From assembly GCF_006539885.1 (NCBI RefSeq), contig NZ_BJNW01000003.1:62001-126000 (forward strand): a stretch of DNA of 64,000 nucleotides, written 5' to 3'. The notes under the pieces were generated by a model, which made no database searches, was not told where the DNA came from, and saw nothing but the letters and a program-made list of their open reading frames with translations. Source of the stretch: Kocuria varians. Lineage in GTDB: Bacteria; Actinomycetota; Actinomycetes; Actinomycetales; Micrococcaceae. A program made the position numbers and the translations under genes. Numbering within the stretch: position 1 is the stretch's first letter; each line of letters begins with the position of its first letter. Below are positions 34,126-43,362 of this stretch, in pieces.

Positions 34126-35925
34126 TCAGTAGTTCCAGTCCTGCAGCGCTTCGTTGACGTGCTGGGGGATGTTCGAGCCGGTGCGCGGGTACATACGCAG
34201 CTCCTCCAGGTAGTTCTGGCCCGGCAGGCGCTGCTCGTAGCGCACGAAGGCCTCCTCGTCCGAGTAGTCGAACGTGACCTCCGGGGGCAGCCCCGGGCGG
34301 AAGCGGAACATCATGGCCAGCGGGGCACCGGAGCCCTCCACGTAGGAGTCGTCCTTGAGCTCCTGAACCTTCAGGAGCTCCTCGGGCACCAGGTCGAACG
34401 TGGCGCGCTGGTCCCAGAAGCCGTTGAGACGCACGTGGGTCAGGGCGTCGTAGTACGTGCCGAGCGCGCGCACACGGATCAGGACGGTCGAGACCTCCCG
34501 CGCGCTGCCCTCGGGACCGAACAGGTGGCGCTGGGCGCCCGCGAGCCGGCCGAGCACGTCGCCCGTGGTGAGCACCAGGTTGCCCGGGGCGAGCGCGGAG
34601 AGATCCACGCCCTCCCGGTCGGAGCCGCGGTAGGAGGGCGCGACGTCCGTGGCGGCCGCGAGCTGCGGGGCGTCCGACAGGTCCTCGTCCTCCCCCGCGG
34701 CGCCCGCGGCGGCGGGCAGCAGCGGCTCGCCCGTGGCGGTGCCGAACTCGGACTCGTCCACGTGGGCGGGCAGGTCGTCGGAGCCTGCAGCGTCGTGCTC
34801 CTCGGGGGCCGTGGTGGCGACCTCCGTGTCCGACGGCTCGTCGATGGCCACGCCCTCGGCGGGGACGGCGGTCTCGTCGATGACGGTCTCGGTCACGGCG
34901 CCGTCCTCGACGGTCCCGGCCTCCTGCACCTCCACGGGGGTCGCGAAAGGATCCTCGGCGACCGTCTCGGCGCCGTCCTCCAGGTCACGGCCGTCCTGGG
35001 CGTCGAAACCCTCGGGGGCCACGGCATCCGCGGTTCCGGGAGCGGCGTCGTCCTCGGCGGCGGCCTCCGTGGTGCTCGCCTCGGTCACGACCGGTGCGGC
35101 GTGCTCGGCACCGGCCACGACGTCGCCGTCCTCGACCACACGCACGGCGTCGTCCTGCGGGGTCTCGGCGGCGTCGGCCGCGGGCTCGTGCGTGCCCGCC
35201 GCCGCCAGTCCTGCGCCGACGGCCGCTCCGCCCAGGGCGGCACCGCCCGTCGCGGCCGCGGTGTGCTCGTGACCAGCCTCGGCGCCGTCGACGGCGGGGC
35301 TCGCGGTCTCGTGGGGGCTCGCGTCGTCGGCCATGCCGTCACGACCGGCCTCGTCCGATGCGCTGTGCCCCGCCGCGTGGGCGGTGCCGTGGGCGTAGTG
35401 CTCCACGCGGGACTCGCCGTTCGGGAAGTCGTAGGTCACGGTGATCTCGCGGACGCCGTCACGCGGCGCGGCGACCTCGAGGTCGAGCTGGCGCCACGGT
35501 CCCACGGGCGTGCTCATGGCCTGGGTGTACAGCTCTGCGACGTCGTCGAACAGCGGTGAACCCTGGTCCACGGTGCCGTTCTCGACGTCGCCCTCGGCCC
35601 GGGGCCCCGACAGGCCCACGGCCGAGCGGGTCTGGTGCGTCATGATGTTGCCGGACTGCACGAGGGTGAGCCGCGCCCACTGCGCTCCGCGCGAGAGCAG
35701 GATCTCCACGAGGTGGCGCAGGGCCCCGCTCTCGGGTAGGGGTGCCACGGCTGCCTCGGGACGACGCCGCTCGGCGTCCTGCGCGGCCACGGCCTGCCCC
35801 GGGGCCCCGGTGCCGGTGGGCTCCGCGGCGCGCTCGGCCGCCGGGTCGGAGGGACGCCGGCCGGGCGACGGCTGCGGTGTCGGGGCGGTGTTCTTGCTGC
35901 TGCGGAACAAATCTCTCAAACCCAC
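34126..35925 (-). CDS. YezG/DUF600-like two-part protein with acidic linker
   Basis: A 599-residue protein. The C-terminal part (about 430-599) ends YEQRLPGQNYLEELRMYPRT followed by GSNIP, resembling the YezG/DUF600 family, in which members act as antitoxins (immunity) in Bacillus. An N-terminal part (64-180) has similar architecture (hydrophobic strand ARLTLVQSG, later TVTYDFPNGESRVEHY). The two parts are joined by about 235 residues of Ala/Glu/Asp/Thr-rich linker. No toxin gene is nearby. The start is GTG 35925, with GAAGGGA and a TATACT -10 box (35967-35972) upstream. The role is unknown; the location upstream of add suggests one transcript. Confidence 0.65.
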   Translation of the reverse strand: MGLRDLFRSSKNTAPTPQPSPGRRPSDPAAERAAEPTGTGAPGQAVAAQDAERRRPEAAVAPLPESGALRHLVEILLSRGAQWARLTLVQSGNIMTHQTRSAVGLSGPRAEGDVENGTVDQGSPLFDDVAELYTQAMSTPVGPWRQLDLEVAAPRDGVREITVTYDFPNGESRVEHYAHGTAHAAGHSASDEAGRDGMADDASPHETASPAVDGAEAGHEHTAAATGGAALGGAAVGAGLAAAGTHEPAADAAETPQDDAVRVVEDGDVVAGAEHAAPVVTEASTTEAAAEDDAAPGTADAVAPEGFDAQDGRDLEDGAETVAEDPFATPVEVQEAGTVEDGAVTETVIDETAVPAEGVAIDEPSDTEVATTAPEEHDAAGSDDLPAHVDESEFGTATGEPLLPAAAGAAGEDEDLSDAPQLAAATDVAPSYRGSDREGVDLSALAPGNLVLTTGDVLGRLAGAQRHLFGPEGSAREVSTVLIRVRALGTYYDALTHVRLNGFWDQRATFDLVPEELLKVQELKDDSYVEGSGAPLAMMFRFRPGLPPEVTFDYSDEEAFVRYEQRLPGQNYLEELRMYPRTGSNIPQHVNEALQDWNY

Positions 35926-36214
35926 GTGATCGTTTCCCTTCGAGAGCCTGGCGTGGTTTCTTGCAAAGTATAGGCGGCGCGCCCCGGGCGGGACCTGGGC
36001 CCGTGACGTCTCGCGTCCTGCCCCGCGGGCTCCCGGACCTGGCCCGATGCACTGTGGCGAGGGTCCCGGCGGGCCCTCGCGGCGTCGTCGTCCTCGCCGC
36101 GGTCACGGCCGTGCGGGCCGCCGTGGTCGTGTCCGATGGCCGCGGCCGTTCGCCGCGGTCGCCGGCGCGCGGTGCCCCCGCCGCCGTCGGCAGGGAGGAA
36201 CATGGAAGGGCGTG
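35926..36214. other. 289-bp gap rich in GC palindromes
   Basis: No gene is seen. It holds the TATACT promoter of the YezG-like gene, a GCGGCGTCGTC copy (36079-36089), and perfect palindromes CACGGCCGTG (36104-36113) and GGCCGCGGCC (36138-36147), which may terminate cdd. Confidence 0.6.
35967..35972 (-). promoter_or_regulatory. -10 box of the YezG-add-mazG unit
   Basis: TATACT on the minus strand, 41 bp before GTG 35925; no clear -35. Confidence 0.5.
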
Positions 36215-36622
36215 TCAGAGGTTCTGAGGCCCGAACGCGTCCGGGAGCACCTCGTCCATGGAGCGGACGCCGCTGACCGTGAGCAGCTGCATGTCCGGTG
36301 CGCGGTGTTCGTAGAGCAGCTGGCGGCAGCGGCCGCACGGCATGAGCACGTCCCCGTTGCCGTCCACGCACACGAAGGCCACGAGCGAGCCCCCGCCGGA
36401 CATGAAGAGGTCGCTGACCAGCGAGCACTCCGCGCACAGCGTCACCCCGTAGGAGGCGTTCTCGATGTTGGCGCCGGTGACCACCCGGCCGTCGGAGACC
36501 AGTGCGGCGGCGCCCACCGGGAAGTTCGAGTACGGGGAGTAGGAGTGGGCGAGCGCCTCGGTGGCCGCGCGCTGCAGCTCCTGCCAGGTGGTCTCGTCCA
36601 CGGGTGTGTGCGTGTGTTCCAT
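36215..36622 (-). CDS. cdd: Cytidine deaminase
   Basis: A 135-residue zinc enzyme of pyrimidine salvage converting cytidine to uridine. The family motifs are complete: substrate-site ANIENASYG, the Cys-Ala-Glu catalytic site in TLCAECS, and the zinc-binding PCGRCRQ. Length is that of the small tetrameric type. The start is ATG 36622 with GAAGGAGA upstream; the open frame above it is not part of the protein. Located near add and the BMP lipoprotein, in keeping with nucleoside salvage. Confidence 0.96.
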   Translation of the reverse strand: MEHTHTPVDETTWQELQRAATEALAHSYSPYSNFPVGAAALVSDGRVVTGANIENASYGVTLCAECSLVSDLFMSGGGSLVAFVCVDGNGDVLMPCGRCRQLLYEHRAPDMQLLTVSGVRSMDEVLPDAFGPQNL

Positions 36623-36702
36623 GGTGTCTCCTTCTCTGTTTCTCTGTCTGCCGACCGCGCTCGGGACGCCGCGTCGTCGTGGTGCTGTGGTGCTTTGGTT
36701 CT

Positions 36703-36712
36703 GGGGGGGGGG
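36703..36712. repeat. G10 homopolymer between cdd and the BMP gene
   Basis: Ten consecutive G on the + strand, 22 bp from the 3' end of the BMP gene and 81 bp upstream of the cdd start. A slippage-prone tract in non-coding DNA. Confidence 0.7.
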
Positions 36713-36734
36713 CGGCACGCCCGGAACCGAGTGC

Positions 36735-37835
36735 TCAGGGACTCGGGGTGCCTCCCGTGCTGTCCGAGCGCACCCTGACCCTGCCGCCGATCACATCCTG
36801 CTTCAGCTGCCGGACCTGCCGGTCCAGCGCCTCCCCCACGACGGACTGCTGGTCGTGGTACGGGGCCAGTCCCACACCGCCGTTGCCGAGTGTGCCCACG
36901 GTCGTGCCGGTGGTGAACGTGCCGTCCGCGGTGTGCGTCACGAGGTCCTCCACCGAGGCGGAGAGTCCTTTGAGCACCGAGGTCAGCACGTACTCCCTGC
37001 CCGCGGGGAGTACCTCGTAGCCGTCCGTGTCCGGCCAGATCAGTCGCACGGTGTGGCCGCTCCTGTTGGCCGCCACGACGGTGTCCGCCGCACCCTGTGC
37101 AGCCTGCCCCGCCACGGGCAGCACGACGTCGGCGCCGTCGTCCACCAGGTCCTGCGTGACCTTCTTCGCCTTCGCGGTGTCGTGGAAGGAGCCCAGGAAC
37201 GAGCCCCTGCGCTCGTCGCGGTTCCACCCCAGGACCGCGACGTCCTTGCCGTTCTTCTCGTTGTAGTGCCGCACCCCGTCTGCGAAGCCGTCCATCGTCG
37301 CCCTCACCGCGGGGTCGTCCACGCCGCCGAAGGTGCCCACGCTGCCGGTCTTCGTGGTGCCCGCCGCGAGATAGCCCGCCAGGAACGCCGCCTCCTCGCT
37401 CCGGTAGACCACGGAGGTGACGTTGGGGGCGGAGACCGAGGCGTCGTCCACCACCGCGAAGTGGCGTTCCGGGTGGGCCGCCGCGACCTTCTGGGTGGTG
37501 GCCGCAAGCTGGTGGCCCAGCGAGACGGTGAGCGCGCAGCCCTGCTGCACCATGGACCGCAGGTTCGGCTCGAACTCGGCGGCGGAGCGCGACTCCGCCT
37601 GGCTCGTACGGACGCCCCCGCCCCGCGCGGCGGCCCTGAGCCCGTCGTGGGCACCCTGGTTGAAGGAACGGTCCTGGAACCCGCCGTCGCTCGTGACGAC
37701 GCACGCCTTGACGTCCGAGGGCTGACCGCTGGCCTCACCCGAACCCCCGGCGACGGCACCGCAGCCCGCGAGCACCACGCCGGTGGCACCCGCCAGGCAG
37801 AGCGCACCCGCGCGGCGGAGGGGACGAGCGCTCAT
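36735..37835 (-). CDS. BMP-family nucleoside-binding lipoprotein
   Basis: A 366-residue substrate-binding lipoprotein of an ABC transporter. The lipobox is LAGC with Cys25 after a basic/hydrophobic signal. The BMP (PnrA/Med) family is shown by VVTSDGGFQDRSFNQGAHDG near the N-terminus, FLAGYLAA and GSVGTFGGV in the middle, and KGLSASVEDLV near the end. Known members bind purine or pyrimidine nucleosides. No ATPase or permease gene is adjacent, so partners lie elsewhere. Start ATG 37835, 8 bp after the amidohydrolase stop. Confidence 0.88.
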   Translation of the reverse strand: MSARPLRRAGALCLAGATGVVLAGCGAVAGGSGEASGQPSDVKACVVTSDGGFQDRSFNQGAHDGLRAAARGGGVRTSQAESRSAAEFEPNLRSMVQQGCALTVSLGHQLAATTQKVAAAHPERHFAVVDDASVSAPNVTSVVYRSEEAAFLAGYLAAGTTKTGSVGTFGGVDDPAVRATMDGFADGVRHYNEKNGKDVAVLGWNRDERRGSFLGSFHDTAKAKKVTQDLVDDGADVVLPVAGQAAQGAADTVVAANRSGHTVRLIWPDTDGYEVLPAGREYVLTSVLKGLSASVEDLVTHTADGTFTTGTTVGTLGNGGVGLAPYHDQQSVVGEALDRQVRQLKQDVIGGRVRVRSDSTGGTPSP

Positions 37836-37843
37836 GGATTCCG

Positions 37844-39112
37844 TCAGTCCTCCGGGGCTTCCGCGGTCTCCTGCGGGAGGGCGGCGTCGGCCACCTCCCG
37901 GACGCGCAGCCGCAGCGCCCGCAGCGCGGTGGAGGCCATGACCTGCACGCCGCAGCGGATGGCCTCCTCCTGCGGTGCGTAGTCGGACTGGTGCAGGTCG
38001 AACGTGCGCCCGCCCGGCTCCCGCGTGCCCAGACGCATCATGGCCCCGGGCACCTGCTGCAGGAACCACGCGAAGTCCTCGCCGCCCATGGACTGCTCGA
38101 CCAGCAGGATGCTCTCCTCGCCCAGCTCGGCGCGCGCGGAGATCTCCAGCAGCGTGGTCTCGGTCTCGCCGTTGACCACCGGCGGGACGCCCCGGATGTG
38201 CTCGAGGTCCACCGTGACGCCGTAGGGCGCGGCCACCTGTCCCACGACCTCGTCGAGCATCTCGCCCGCGCGGTACCAGGCGTCCGCGTCCAGGCAGCGC
38301 ATGGTGCCGGCCATGAATCCGCTCATGGGAATCGCGTTCGGGGCCACCCCGGCGTGGATCTGCCCCCACACCACGGCCACCCCGGAGCGCACGTCGACGC
38401 GCCGCGAGAGCACGGCGGGGACGTCGATGGCGATCTGGCTCATCGCGTACACGAGGTCCTCGGTCAGGTGCGGGCGCGAGGTGTGCCCGCCGCGGCCGGA
38501 GAGCTCGATCCGGATGGTGTCGGACGCGGAGGTGATGGCGCCGATCCGGGTGCCCACGCTGCCCACGTCCACCTTGGGCTCGCAGTGCAGCGCGAACATC
38601 CGCGGCACCCCGTCCAGGACGTTCTGCTTGATGATGCTCAGCGCGCCGCCCGGCAGCTTCTCCTCCGCGGGCTGGAAGACCACGCGCACGGTGCCGGCGA
38701 ACGGCGAGGAGCGGTGCAGGTCCGCGAGCACCCGGGCCACGCCCAGCATCACGGTCGTGTGGATGTCGTGCCCGCACGCGTGCATCACGCCCTCGTTGAT
38801 GGAGGCGTACGGCAGGCCGGTCTCCTCGAGGATCGGCAGGGCGTCGATGTCCGCGCGCAACCCGACCATCACCGGTCCGCGCCCGATGTCCACGTAGCAT
38901 CCCGTGCGCTCGAACCGCACCGGCTGCAGCCCGGCGGACTCCAGGGCATGGACGATCCGCTCGGTGGTGCGGTACTCCTCGTAGGAGAGCTCCGGGTGGC
39001 GGTGGATGTCCCTGCGGAACCGGATCAGGTCCGGCAGGTAGTGCGAGAGCAGGGGCCCGATGGCGGGGGGCTGGCCGACGTCGTCGGCGTTCGGCAGAGG
39101 CAGATCCAACAT
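37844..39112 (-). CDS. M20-family amidohydrolase
   Basis: A 422-residue metal-dependent amidohydrolase (hippurate/N-acyl-amino-acid hydrolase type, M20D). Metal ligands are in the MHACGHDIHT motif and QPAEEKLPGGA. The lid/dimerisation domain contains LSGRGGHTSRPHL, and the C-terminal MGGEDFAWFLQQVPG is typical. The Cys in ACGHD marks the M20D group. The substrate is probably an N-acyl amino acid or peptide. It is followed by the BMP lipoprotein gene on the same strand with 8 bp between, suggesting one operon. Confidence 0.9.
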   Translation of the reverse strand: MLDLPLPNADDVGQPPAIGPLLSHYLPDLIRFRRDIHRHPELSYEEYRTTERIVHALESAGLQPVRFERTGCYVDIGRGPVMVGLRADIDALPILEETGLPYASINEGVMHACGHDIHTTVMLGVARVLADLHRSSPFAGTVRVVFQPAEEKLPGGALSIIKQNVLDGVPRMFALHCEPKVDVGSVGTRIGAITSASDTIRIELSGRGGHTSRPHLTEDLVYAMSQIAIDVPAVLSRRVDVRSGVAVVWGQIHAGVAPNAIPMSGFMAGTMRCLDADAWYRAGEMLDEVVGQVAAPYGVTVDLEHIRGVPPVVNGETETTLLEISARAELGEESILLVEQSMGGEDFAWFLQQVPGAMMRLGTREPGGRTFDLHQSDYAPQEEAIRCGVQVMASTALRALRLRVREVADAALPQETAEAPED

Positions 39113-39189
39113 GGCACTCAGGTTACCGCCGGGACACGGCCCCGTGTGCGACGCGCCACGTCAGCGCCGGGGCAGTGCCGCGCGCGGTC

Positions 39190-40305
39190 TCAGAGGACGT
39201 CCGTGTCGCCGTTGCGCTTGAGCGAGTCCACGGCGTTCTTCACGCGCTGGGCGTGCTCCGCGGTGGTCACGAGCAGGGCGTCCGGGGTGTCCACGACCAC
39301 GATGTCGTCCACCCCGATCAGCGCGATCAGCCGCGCGGTGTCCGAGACCACGATCCCGGAGGACTCGTCCTCGAGCACGCGCTTGTTGCTGCCCAGGATC
39401 GAGACCTGCGAGTCGGTCTGCGGGTCCACCTTGTTCAGGCGGTTGATCGCCGCGAAGTCCCCCACGTCCTCCCAGGTGAAGTCGCCGGGGACCATGGCGA
39501 CGTCCCCGGCGGCCGCCGCCGGCTCCGCGACCGCGTAGTCGATCGCGGTCTTGGTCAGCGTGGGCCAGACCTTGTCCACCACGGCGTCGCGCTCCGGTGT
39601 CTCCCAGGCGTCCGCAATCCGGTCCAGACCGCGCGCGAGCTCCGGCTCGCTGCGGCGCAGGTAGTCGAGCATGAGACCCACCGGCGCCACGAACATGCCG
39701 GCGTTCCACGTGTAGTGGCCGCTGGCCACGTACTCGCGGGCGGTCTCCAGGTCAGGCTTCTCCACGAACTGCTCGACCGTGACGGCGTGGGGCGCCTGCG
39801 CGAGGCCCAGCGGCTCCCCCGCCTTGATGTAGCCGAAGCCGGTGGCCGGCGAGGACGGCGTGATGCCGATCGTCACGATGCGCCCGGTGTCCGCAGCCTG
39901 CACGGCCTCCCGCACGACGTCCTGGAAGGACTCCGCCGGCTCCACCACGTGGTCCGCGGCGAACGAGCCGACGATCGCGTCCGGATCCCGCCGCGCGATG
40001 AGCGTGCACGCAAGGCCGATCGCCGCCGCAGAGTCCTTCGGGGAGGGCTCGAGCACGAGGTCGCTCGCGCACAGCTCCGGCAGCTGCTCCTGCACCGCCC
40101 CCGCGTGAGAGCGTCCGGTGACCACCATGAGCGGGCCTGCCGAGAGCCCCTCGAGTCGGTCGTAGGTCGCGCGCAGCAGCGACGAGCCGGAGCCGGTGAG
40201 GTCCAGCAGGAACTTGGGCGCGTCCGCTCGGGACAGCGGCCACAGCCGTGAACCCACCCCTCCTGCGGGGATGAACGGATGGAATCGTTGCAATGGCGAA
40301 GTCAC
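39190..40305 (-). CDS. manC: Mannose-1-phosphate guanylyltransferase
   Basis: A 371-residue nucleotidyltransferase that makes GDP-mannose from mannose-1-phosphate and GTP, the donor for mannosylated cell-envelope glycans. The GxGxRLWPLSR motif (AGGVGSRLWPLSRADAPKF) and the later VEKPDLETAREYV, GDFTWEDVGDF and VVVDTPDALLV blocks are diagnostic. The isomerase domain of bifunctional ManC is missing. The start is GTG 40305, placed 7 bases after a TACACT box. The product would feed the mannosyltransferase encoded at 60835. Confidence 0.92.
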   Translation of the reverse strand: MTSPLQRFHPFIPAGGVGSRLWPLSRADAPKFLLDLTGSGSSLLRATYDRLEGLSAGPLMVVTGRSHAGAVQEQLPELCASDLVLEPSPKDSAAAIGLACTLIARRDPDAIVGSFAADHVVEPAESFQDVVREAVQAADTGRIVTIGITPSSPATGFGYIKAGEPLGLAQAPHAVTVEQFVEKPDLETAREYVASGHYTWNAGMFVAPVGLMLDYLRRSEPELARGLDRIADAWETPERDAVVDKVWPTLTKTAIDYAVAEPAAAAGDVAMVPGDFTWEDVGDFAAINRLNKVDPQTDSQVSILGSNKRVLEDESSGIVVSDTARLIALIGVDDIVVVDTPDALLVTTAEHAQRVKNAVDSLKRNGDTDVL

Positions 40306-40638
40306 GACGGTCAGTGTAAGGGCAGGGCCGGTGAGCGGCCTGGATCTCGCGCGTGTGACGCCCCCGGGAGCCACCGCGTGGAGCACGCCCGACGACGACA
40401 CTCGGGCCCGGATTCGGGCATGCCGCAGTGCTCTAATTCCGCGTCAGGACGGGGCAGAGCACTTGGAGACACGGTGTCAGTGACCATCCGCGGGGCTGGT
40501 ATCTTGAGTGAGAACTAACGCATCATCCATGACAGAGCCAGCCAGGGCTCCGCCATCGCCGTGCAGGAACGCGAGAACGCTGCCGTTACCCACCACTTTC
40601 AGTGCGCACGACGACGAGCGACACAGGGAGGACATTCC
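40306..40638. other. 333-bp gap between manC and sdhC
   Basis: No gene is seen. It holds the TACACT box of manC (40313-40318), a GCCCGA...TCGGGC hairpin (about 40388-40408), and the probable sdh promoter region around TATCTT at 40500-40505, with a long leader before sdhC. A GTCAGTGAC odd-length palindrome lies at about 40477-40485. Confidence 0.5.
40313..40318 (-). promoter_or_regulatory. -10 box of probable leaderless manC transcript
   Basis: TACACT on the minus strand, seven bases, then GTG 40305. Confidence 0.55.
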
Positions 40639-41016
40639 GTGGCGAACTTATCCAGGGGCACCCTTTACCGCGGCCAGTACGGCATGTGGTCCTGGGTTGC
40701 CCACCGAATCACAGGCGTGGCCATCTTCTTCTTCTTGTTGGTCCACGTCCTCGACACCGCCCTCGTGCGTGTCTCCCCGGAGGCCTACAACGCAGTGATG
40801 GCCACGTACAAGAACCCCGTGATGGGTCTGGGCGAGGCCGGCCTCGTGGCCGCCATCGTCTACCACGCCTTCAACGGCCTGCGGATCATCCTGATCGACT
40901 TCTGGAAGGGCGGCACCAAGCACCAGAAGGGCCTGCTCTGGGGCGTGATCGCCCTGTGGGTCATCACCATGGCCCCGTTCCTCATCCGTCACCTGTCAGT
41001 CGTTTTCGGGGGTTGA
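40639..41016 (+). CDS. sdhC: Succinate dehydrogenase cytochrome b556 subunit
   Basis: A 125-residue three-helix haem-binding membrane anchor of complex II. SdhC features are present: SRGTLYRGQYGMWSWVAHRI with the signature Arg/Ser-His region, a haem-ligand-type His in LLVHVLDTALV, and FNGLRIILIDFW. The start is GTG 40639 with GGAGGA 6 bases upstream. It is the first gene of sdhCDAB, with gaps of 4 bp to sdhD, 104 bp to sdhA and a 1-bp overlap of sdhA and sdhB. Confidence 0.93.
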   Translation: MANLSRGTLYRGQYGMWSWVAHRITGVAIFFFLLVHVLDTALVRVSPEAYNAVMATYKNPVMGLGEAGLVAAIVYHAFNGLRIILIDFWKGGTKHQKGLLWGVIALWVITMAPFLIRHLSVVFGG

Positions 41017-41020
41017 TACC

Positions 41021-41506
41021 GTGAGCACTCCTCTCAAGACCAAGATCCAAGTACCCCGCAGTCGCGACCTCCAAGTGGACGGCGTCAAGTACAACCGCGC
41101 CAAGTCCTCGCGCAGCAGCTTCGAGATGTTCGCGTGGCTGTTCATGCGCATGTCCGGTGTCGTGCTCGTGGTCCTTGTGTTCGGCCACCTCTTCGTCAAC
41201 CTCATGGTGGGCGAGGGTGTGCACGCGATCGACTTCGGCTTCGTGGGCGGCAAGTGGGCCAACCCCTTCTGGCAGGTCTGGGACCTCGTCCTGCTGTGGC
41301 TGGCCATGCTCCACGGCACCAACGGCATCCGCACCATCATCGACGACTACGCCGGGCGCAGCACCACGCGCTTCTGGCTGAAGGTGCTGCTCTTCGTGGC
41401 GGCCGCGTTCGTGATCCTCCTGGGCACCATGGTGATCTTCACCTTCGAGCCGTGCCCGTCCGGCGCCGATCCGTCCCTGCTGGCGTCCTTCTGCCCCGCA
41501 CGATGA
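41021..41506 (+). CDS. sdhD: Succinate dehydrogenase hydrophobic anchor subunit
   Basis: A 161-residue second membrane anchor of complex II with three helices (about 42-65, 88-108 and 124-146). FGHLFVNLMVGEGVHAIDF holds a haem-ligand-type His, and HGTNGIRTIIDDYAG matches the SdhD C-terminal signature. The start is GTG 41021, four bases after the sdhC stop. Together with SdhC it binds quinone and haem b. Confidence 0.9.
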   Translation: MSTPLKTKIQVPRSRDLQVDGVKYNRAKSSRSSFEMFAWLFMRMSGVVLVVLVFGHLFVNLMVGEGVHAIDFGFVGGKWANPFWQVWDLVLLWLAMLHGTNGIRTIIDDYAGRSTTRFWLKVLLFVAAAFVILLGTMVIFTFEPCPSGADPSLLASFCPAR

Positions 41507-41610
41507 ACCGGTGACCGGTGGCGCCCACGGGCCCCACCGGTCACGGTCGTCCCGGCGTCCCGCCGGACCCCGCACTTCTCACACTCACCCACGTAGAAAG
41601 AACATCTGGT

Positions 41611-43362
41611 ATGCAGGTTCACAAGTACGATGTGGTAATCGTCGGCGCCGGTGGCGCCGGCATGCGTGCCGCCATTGAGTCCGGCCAACGCGCCCGCACT
41701 GCCGTACTGACCAAGATCTACCCCACCCGCTCCCACACGGGTGCCGCGCAGGGTGGCATGTGCGCGGCCCTCGCGAACGTCGAGGAGGACAACTGGGAGT
41801 GGCACACGTTCGACACGGTCAAGGGCGGTGACTACCTGGTCGACCAGGACGCCGCGGAGGTGATGGCCAAGGAAGCCATCGACGCCGTGCTGGACCTCGA
41901 GCACATGGGCCTGCCGTTCAACCGCACGCCCGAGGGCAAGATCGACCAGCGCCGCTTCGGCGGCCACACCCGGGACCACGGCAAGTCCCCCGTGCGCCGT
42001 GCGTGCTACGCCGCGGACCGCACGGGCCACATGATCCTCCAGACGCTCTACCAGACGTGCATCAAGCACAACGTGGAGTTCTACAACGAGTTCTACGTGC
42101 TGGACCTGATCATGGTGGACACCCCGGAGGGACGTCGCCCCGCGGGCGTGGTCTCCTACGAGCTCGCGACCGGCGAGCTGCACGTCTTCCAGGCCAAGTC
42201 CGTGGTCTTCGCCTCCGGCGGCGCGGGCAAGGTCTTCAAGACCACCTCCAACGCGCACACCCTGACCGGTGACGGCATGGCGATCGCGTTCCGCAACGGC
42301 CTGCCGCTGGAGGACATGGAGTTCGTCCAGTTCCACCCGACCGGCCTGGCCGGGCTCGGCATCCTCGTGTCCGAGGCCGCCCGCGGTGAGGGCGGCATCC
42401 TGCGCAACTCGGAGGGCGAGCGCTTCATGGAGCGCTACGCCCCCACCATCAAGGACCTCGCCCCCCGTGACATAGTGGCCCGTTCCATGGCCAACGAGGT
42501 CCGTGAGGGCCGCGGCTGCGGTCCGAACAAGGACTACGTGCTGCTGGACCTCACCCACCTCGAGCCGGCGCACATCGACGCCAAGCTGCCGGACATCACC
42601 GAGTTCGCGCGCACCTACCTGGGCGTGGAGCCCTACACCGAGCCCGTCCCCGTGTTCCCCACCGCGCACTACTGCATGGGCGGAATTCCTACGGACATCA
42701 AGGGCGAGGTCTTCGAGAACTCCGAGAAGACGGTCCCGGGCCTCTACGCCGCCGGCGAGGTCGCCTGCGTGTCCGTGCACGGCTCCAACCGGCTGGGCAC
42801 GAACTCCCTGCTGGACATCAACGTCTTCGGCAAGCGCTCGGGGACCTACGCCGCGGAGTACGCCCGCGACGCCGAGTTCCTGCCGATCCCGGACGACGCC
42901 ACGAAGCGCACCGAGGCGCTGCTGGACAACGCCCGCAGCCCCCACGGCGACGAGAAGGTCGCGGCGATCCGCAAGGACCTGCAGGACACCATGGACCTGA
43001 ACATGCAGGTGTTCCGCACCGCCGAGACCATCCAGAAGGCTCTGGACGACATCGCGGCGCTCGAGGAGCGCTACGCGAACATCTCCATCCAGGACCAGGG
43101 CAAGCGGTTCAACCTGGACCTGCTCGAGGCGGTGGAGCTCGGCTTCCTGCTCGAGCTCGCCAAGGTGATGTCCGTGGCCGCGCTGCACCGCGAGGAGTCC
43201 CGCGGCGGTCACTTCCGTGAGGACTTCCCGAACCGAGACGACGAGAACTTCATGGTCCACTCGATGGTGTACGAGGATCCGTCCTCCCCCACCGCGGGAA
43301 TCCGGCAGGAGACCAAGCCGGTGATCATGACCCGCTACGAGCCGATGGAGCGTAAGTACTGA
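41611..43362 (+). CDS. sdhA: Succinate dehydrogenase flavoprotein subunit
   Basis: A 583-residue catalytic subunit oxidising succinate to fumarate. The FAD motif [16 protein letters not shown] and the covalent-FAD site [11 protein letters not shown] (flavinylated His) are present. Active-site regions [20 protein letters not shown] and [13 protein letters not shown] are also intact. ATG 41611 is chosen because it yields the canonical [12 protein letters not shown] start; the frame runs 31 codons upstream without homology. The stop TGA overlaps the sdhB ATG by one base. Confidence 0.98.
   Translation: MQVHKYDVVIVGAGGAGMRAAIESGQRARTAVLTKIYPTRSHTGAAQGGMCAALANVEEDNWEWHTFDTVKGGDYLVDQDAAEVMAKEAIDAVLDLEHMGLPFNRTPEGKIDQRRFGGHTRDHGKSPVRRACYAADRTGHMILQTLYQTCIKHNVEFYNEFYVLDLIMVDTPEGRRPAGVVSYELATGELHVFQAKSVVFASGGAGKVFKTTSNAHTLTGDGMAIAFRNGLPLEDMEFVQFHPTGLAGLGILVSEAARGEGGILRNSEGERFMERYAPTIKDLAPRDIVARSMANEVREGRGCGPNKDYVLLDLTHLEPAHIDAKLPDITEFARTYLGVEPYTEPVPVFPTAHYCMGGIPTDIKGEVFENSEKTVPGLYAAGEVACVSVHGSNRLGTNSLLDINVFGKRSGTYAAEYARDAEFLPIPDDATKRTEALLDNARSPHGDEKVAAIRKDLQDTMDLNMQVFRTAETIQKALDDIAALEERYANISIQDQGKRFNLDLLEAVELGFLLELAKVMSVAALHREESRGGHFREDFPNRDDENFMVHSMVYEDPSSPTAGIRQETKPVIMTRYEPMERKY

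Noticed and set aside
36735-38900. A 721-residue reading covering the BMP gene and beyond
   Set aside because: The upstream part is in another frame of the amidohydrolase; the lipoprotein starts at ATG 37835 with its own lipobox.
41518-41610. Upstream extension of sdhA
   Set aside because: The 31 extra codons are Pro/Gly/Thr-rich with no homology; ATG 41611 gives the conserved N-terminus.
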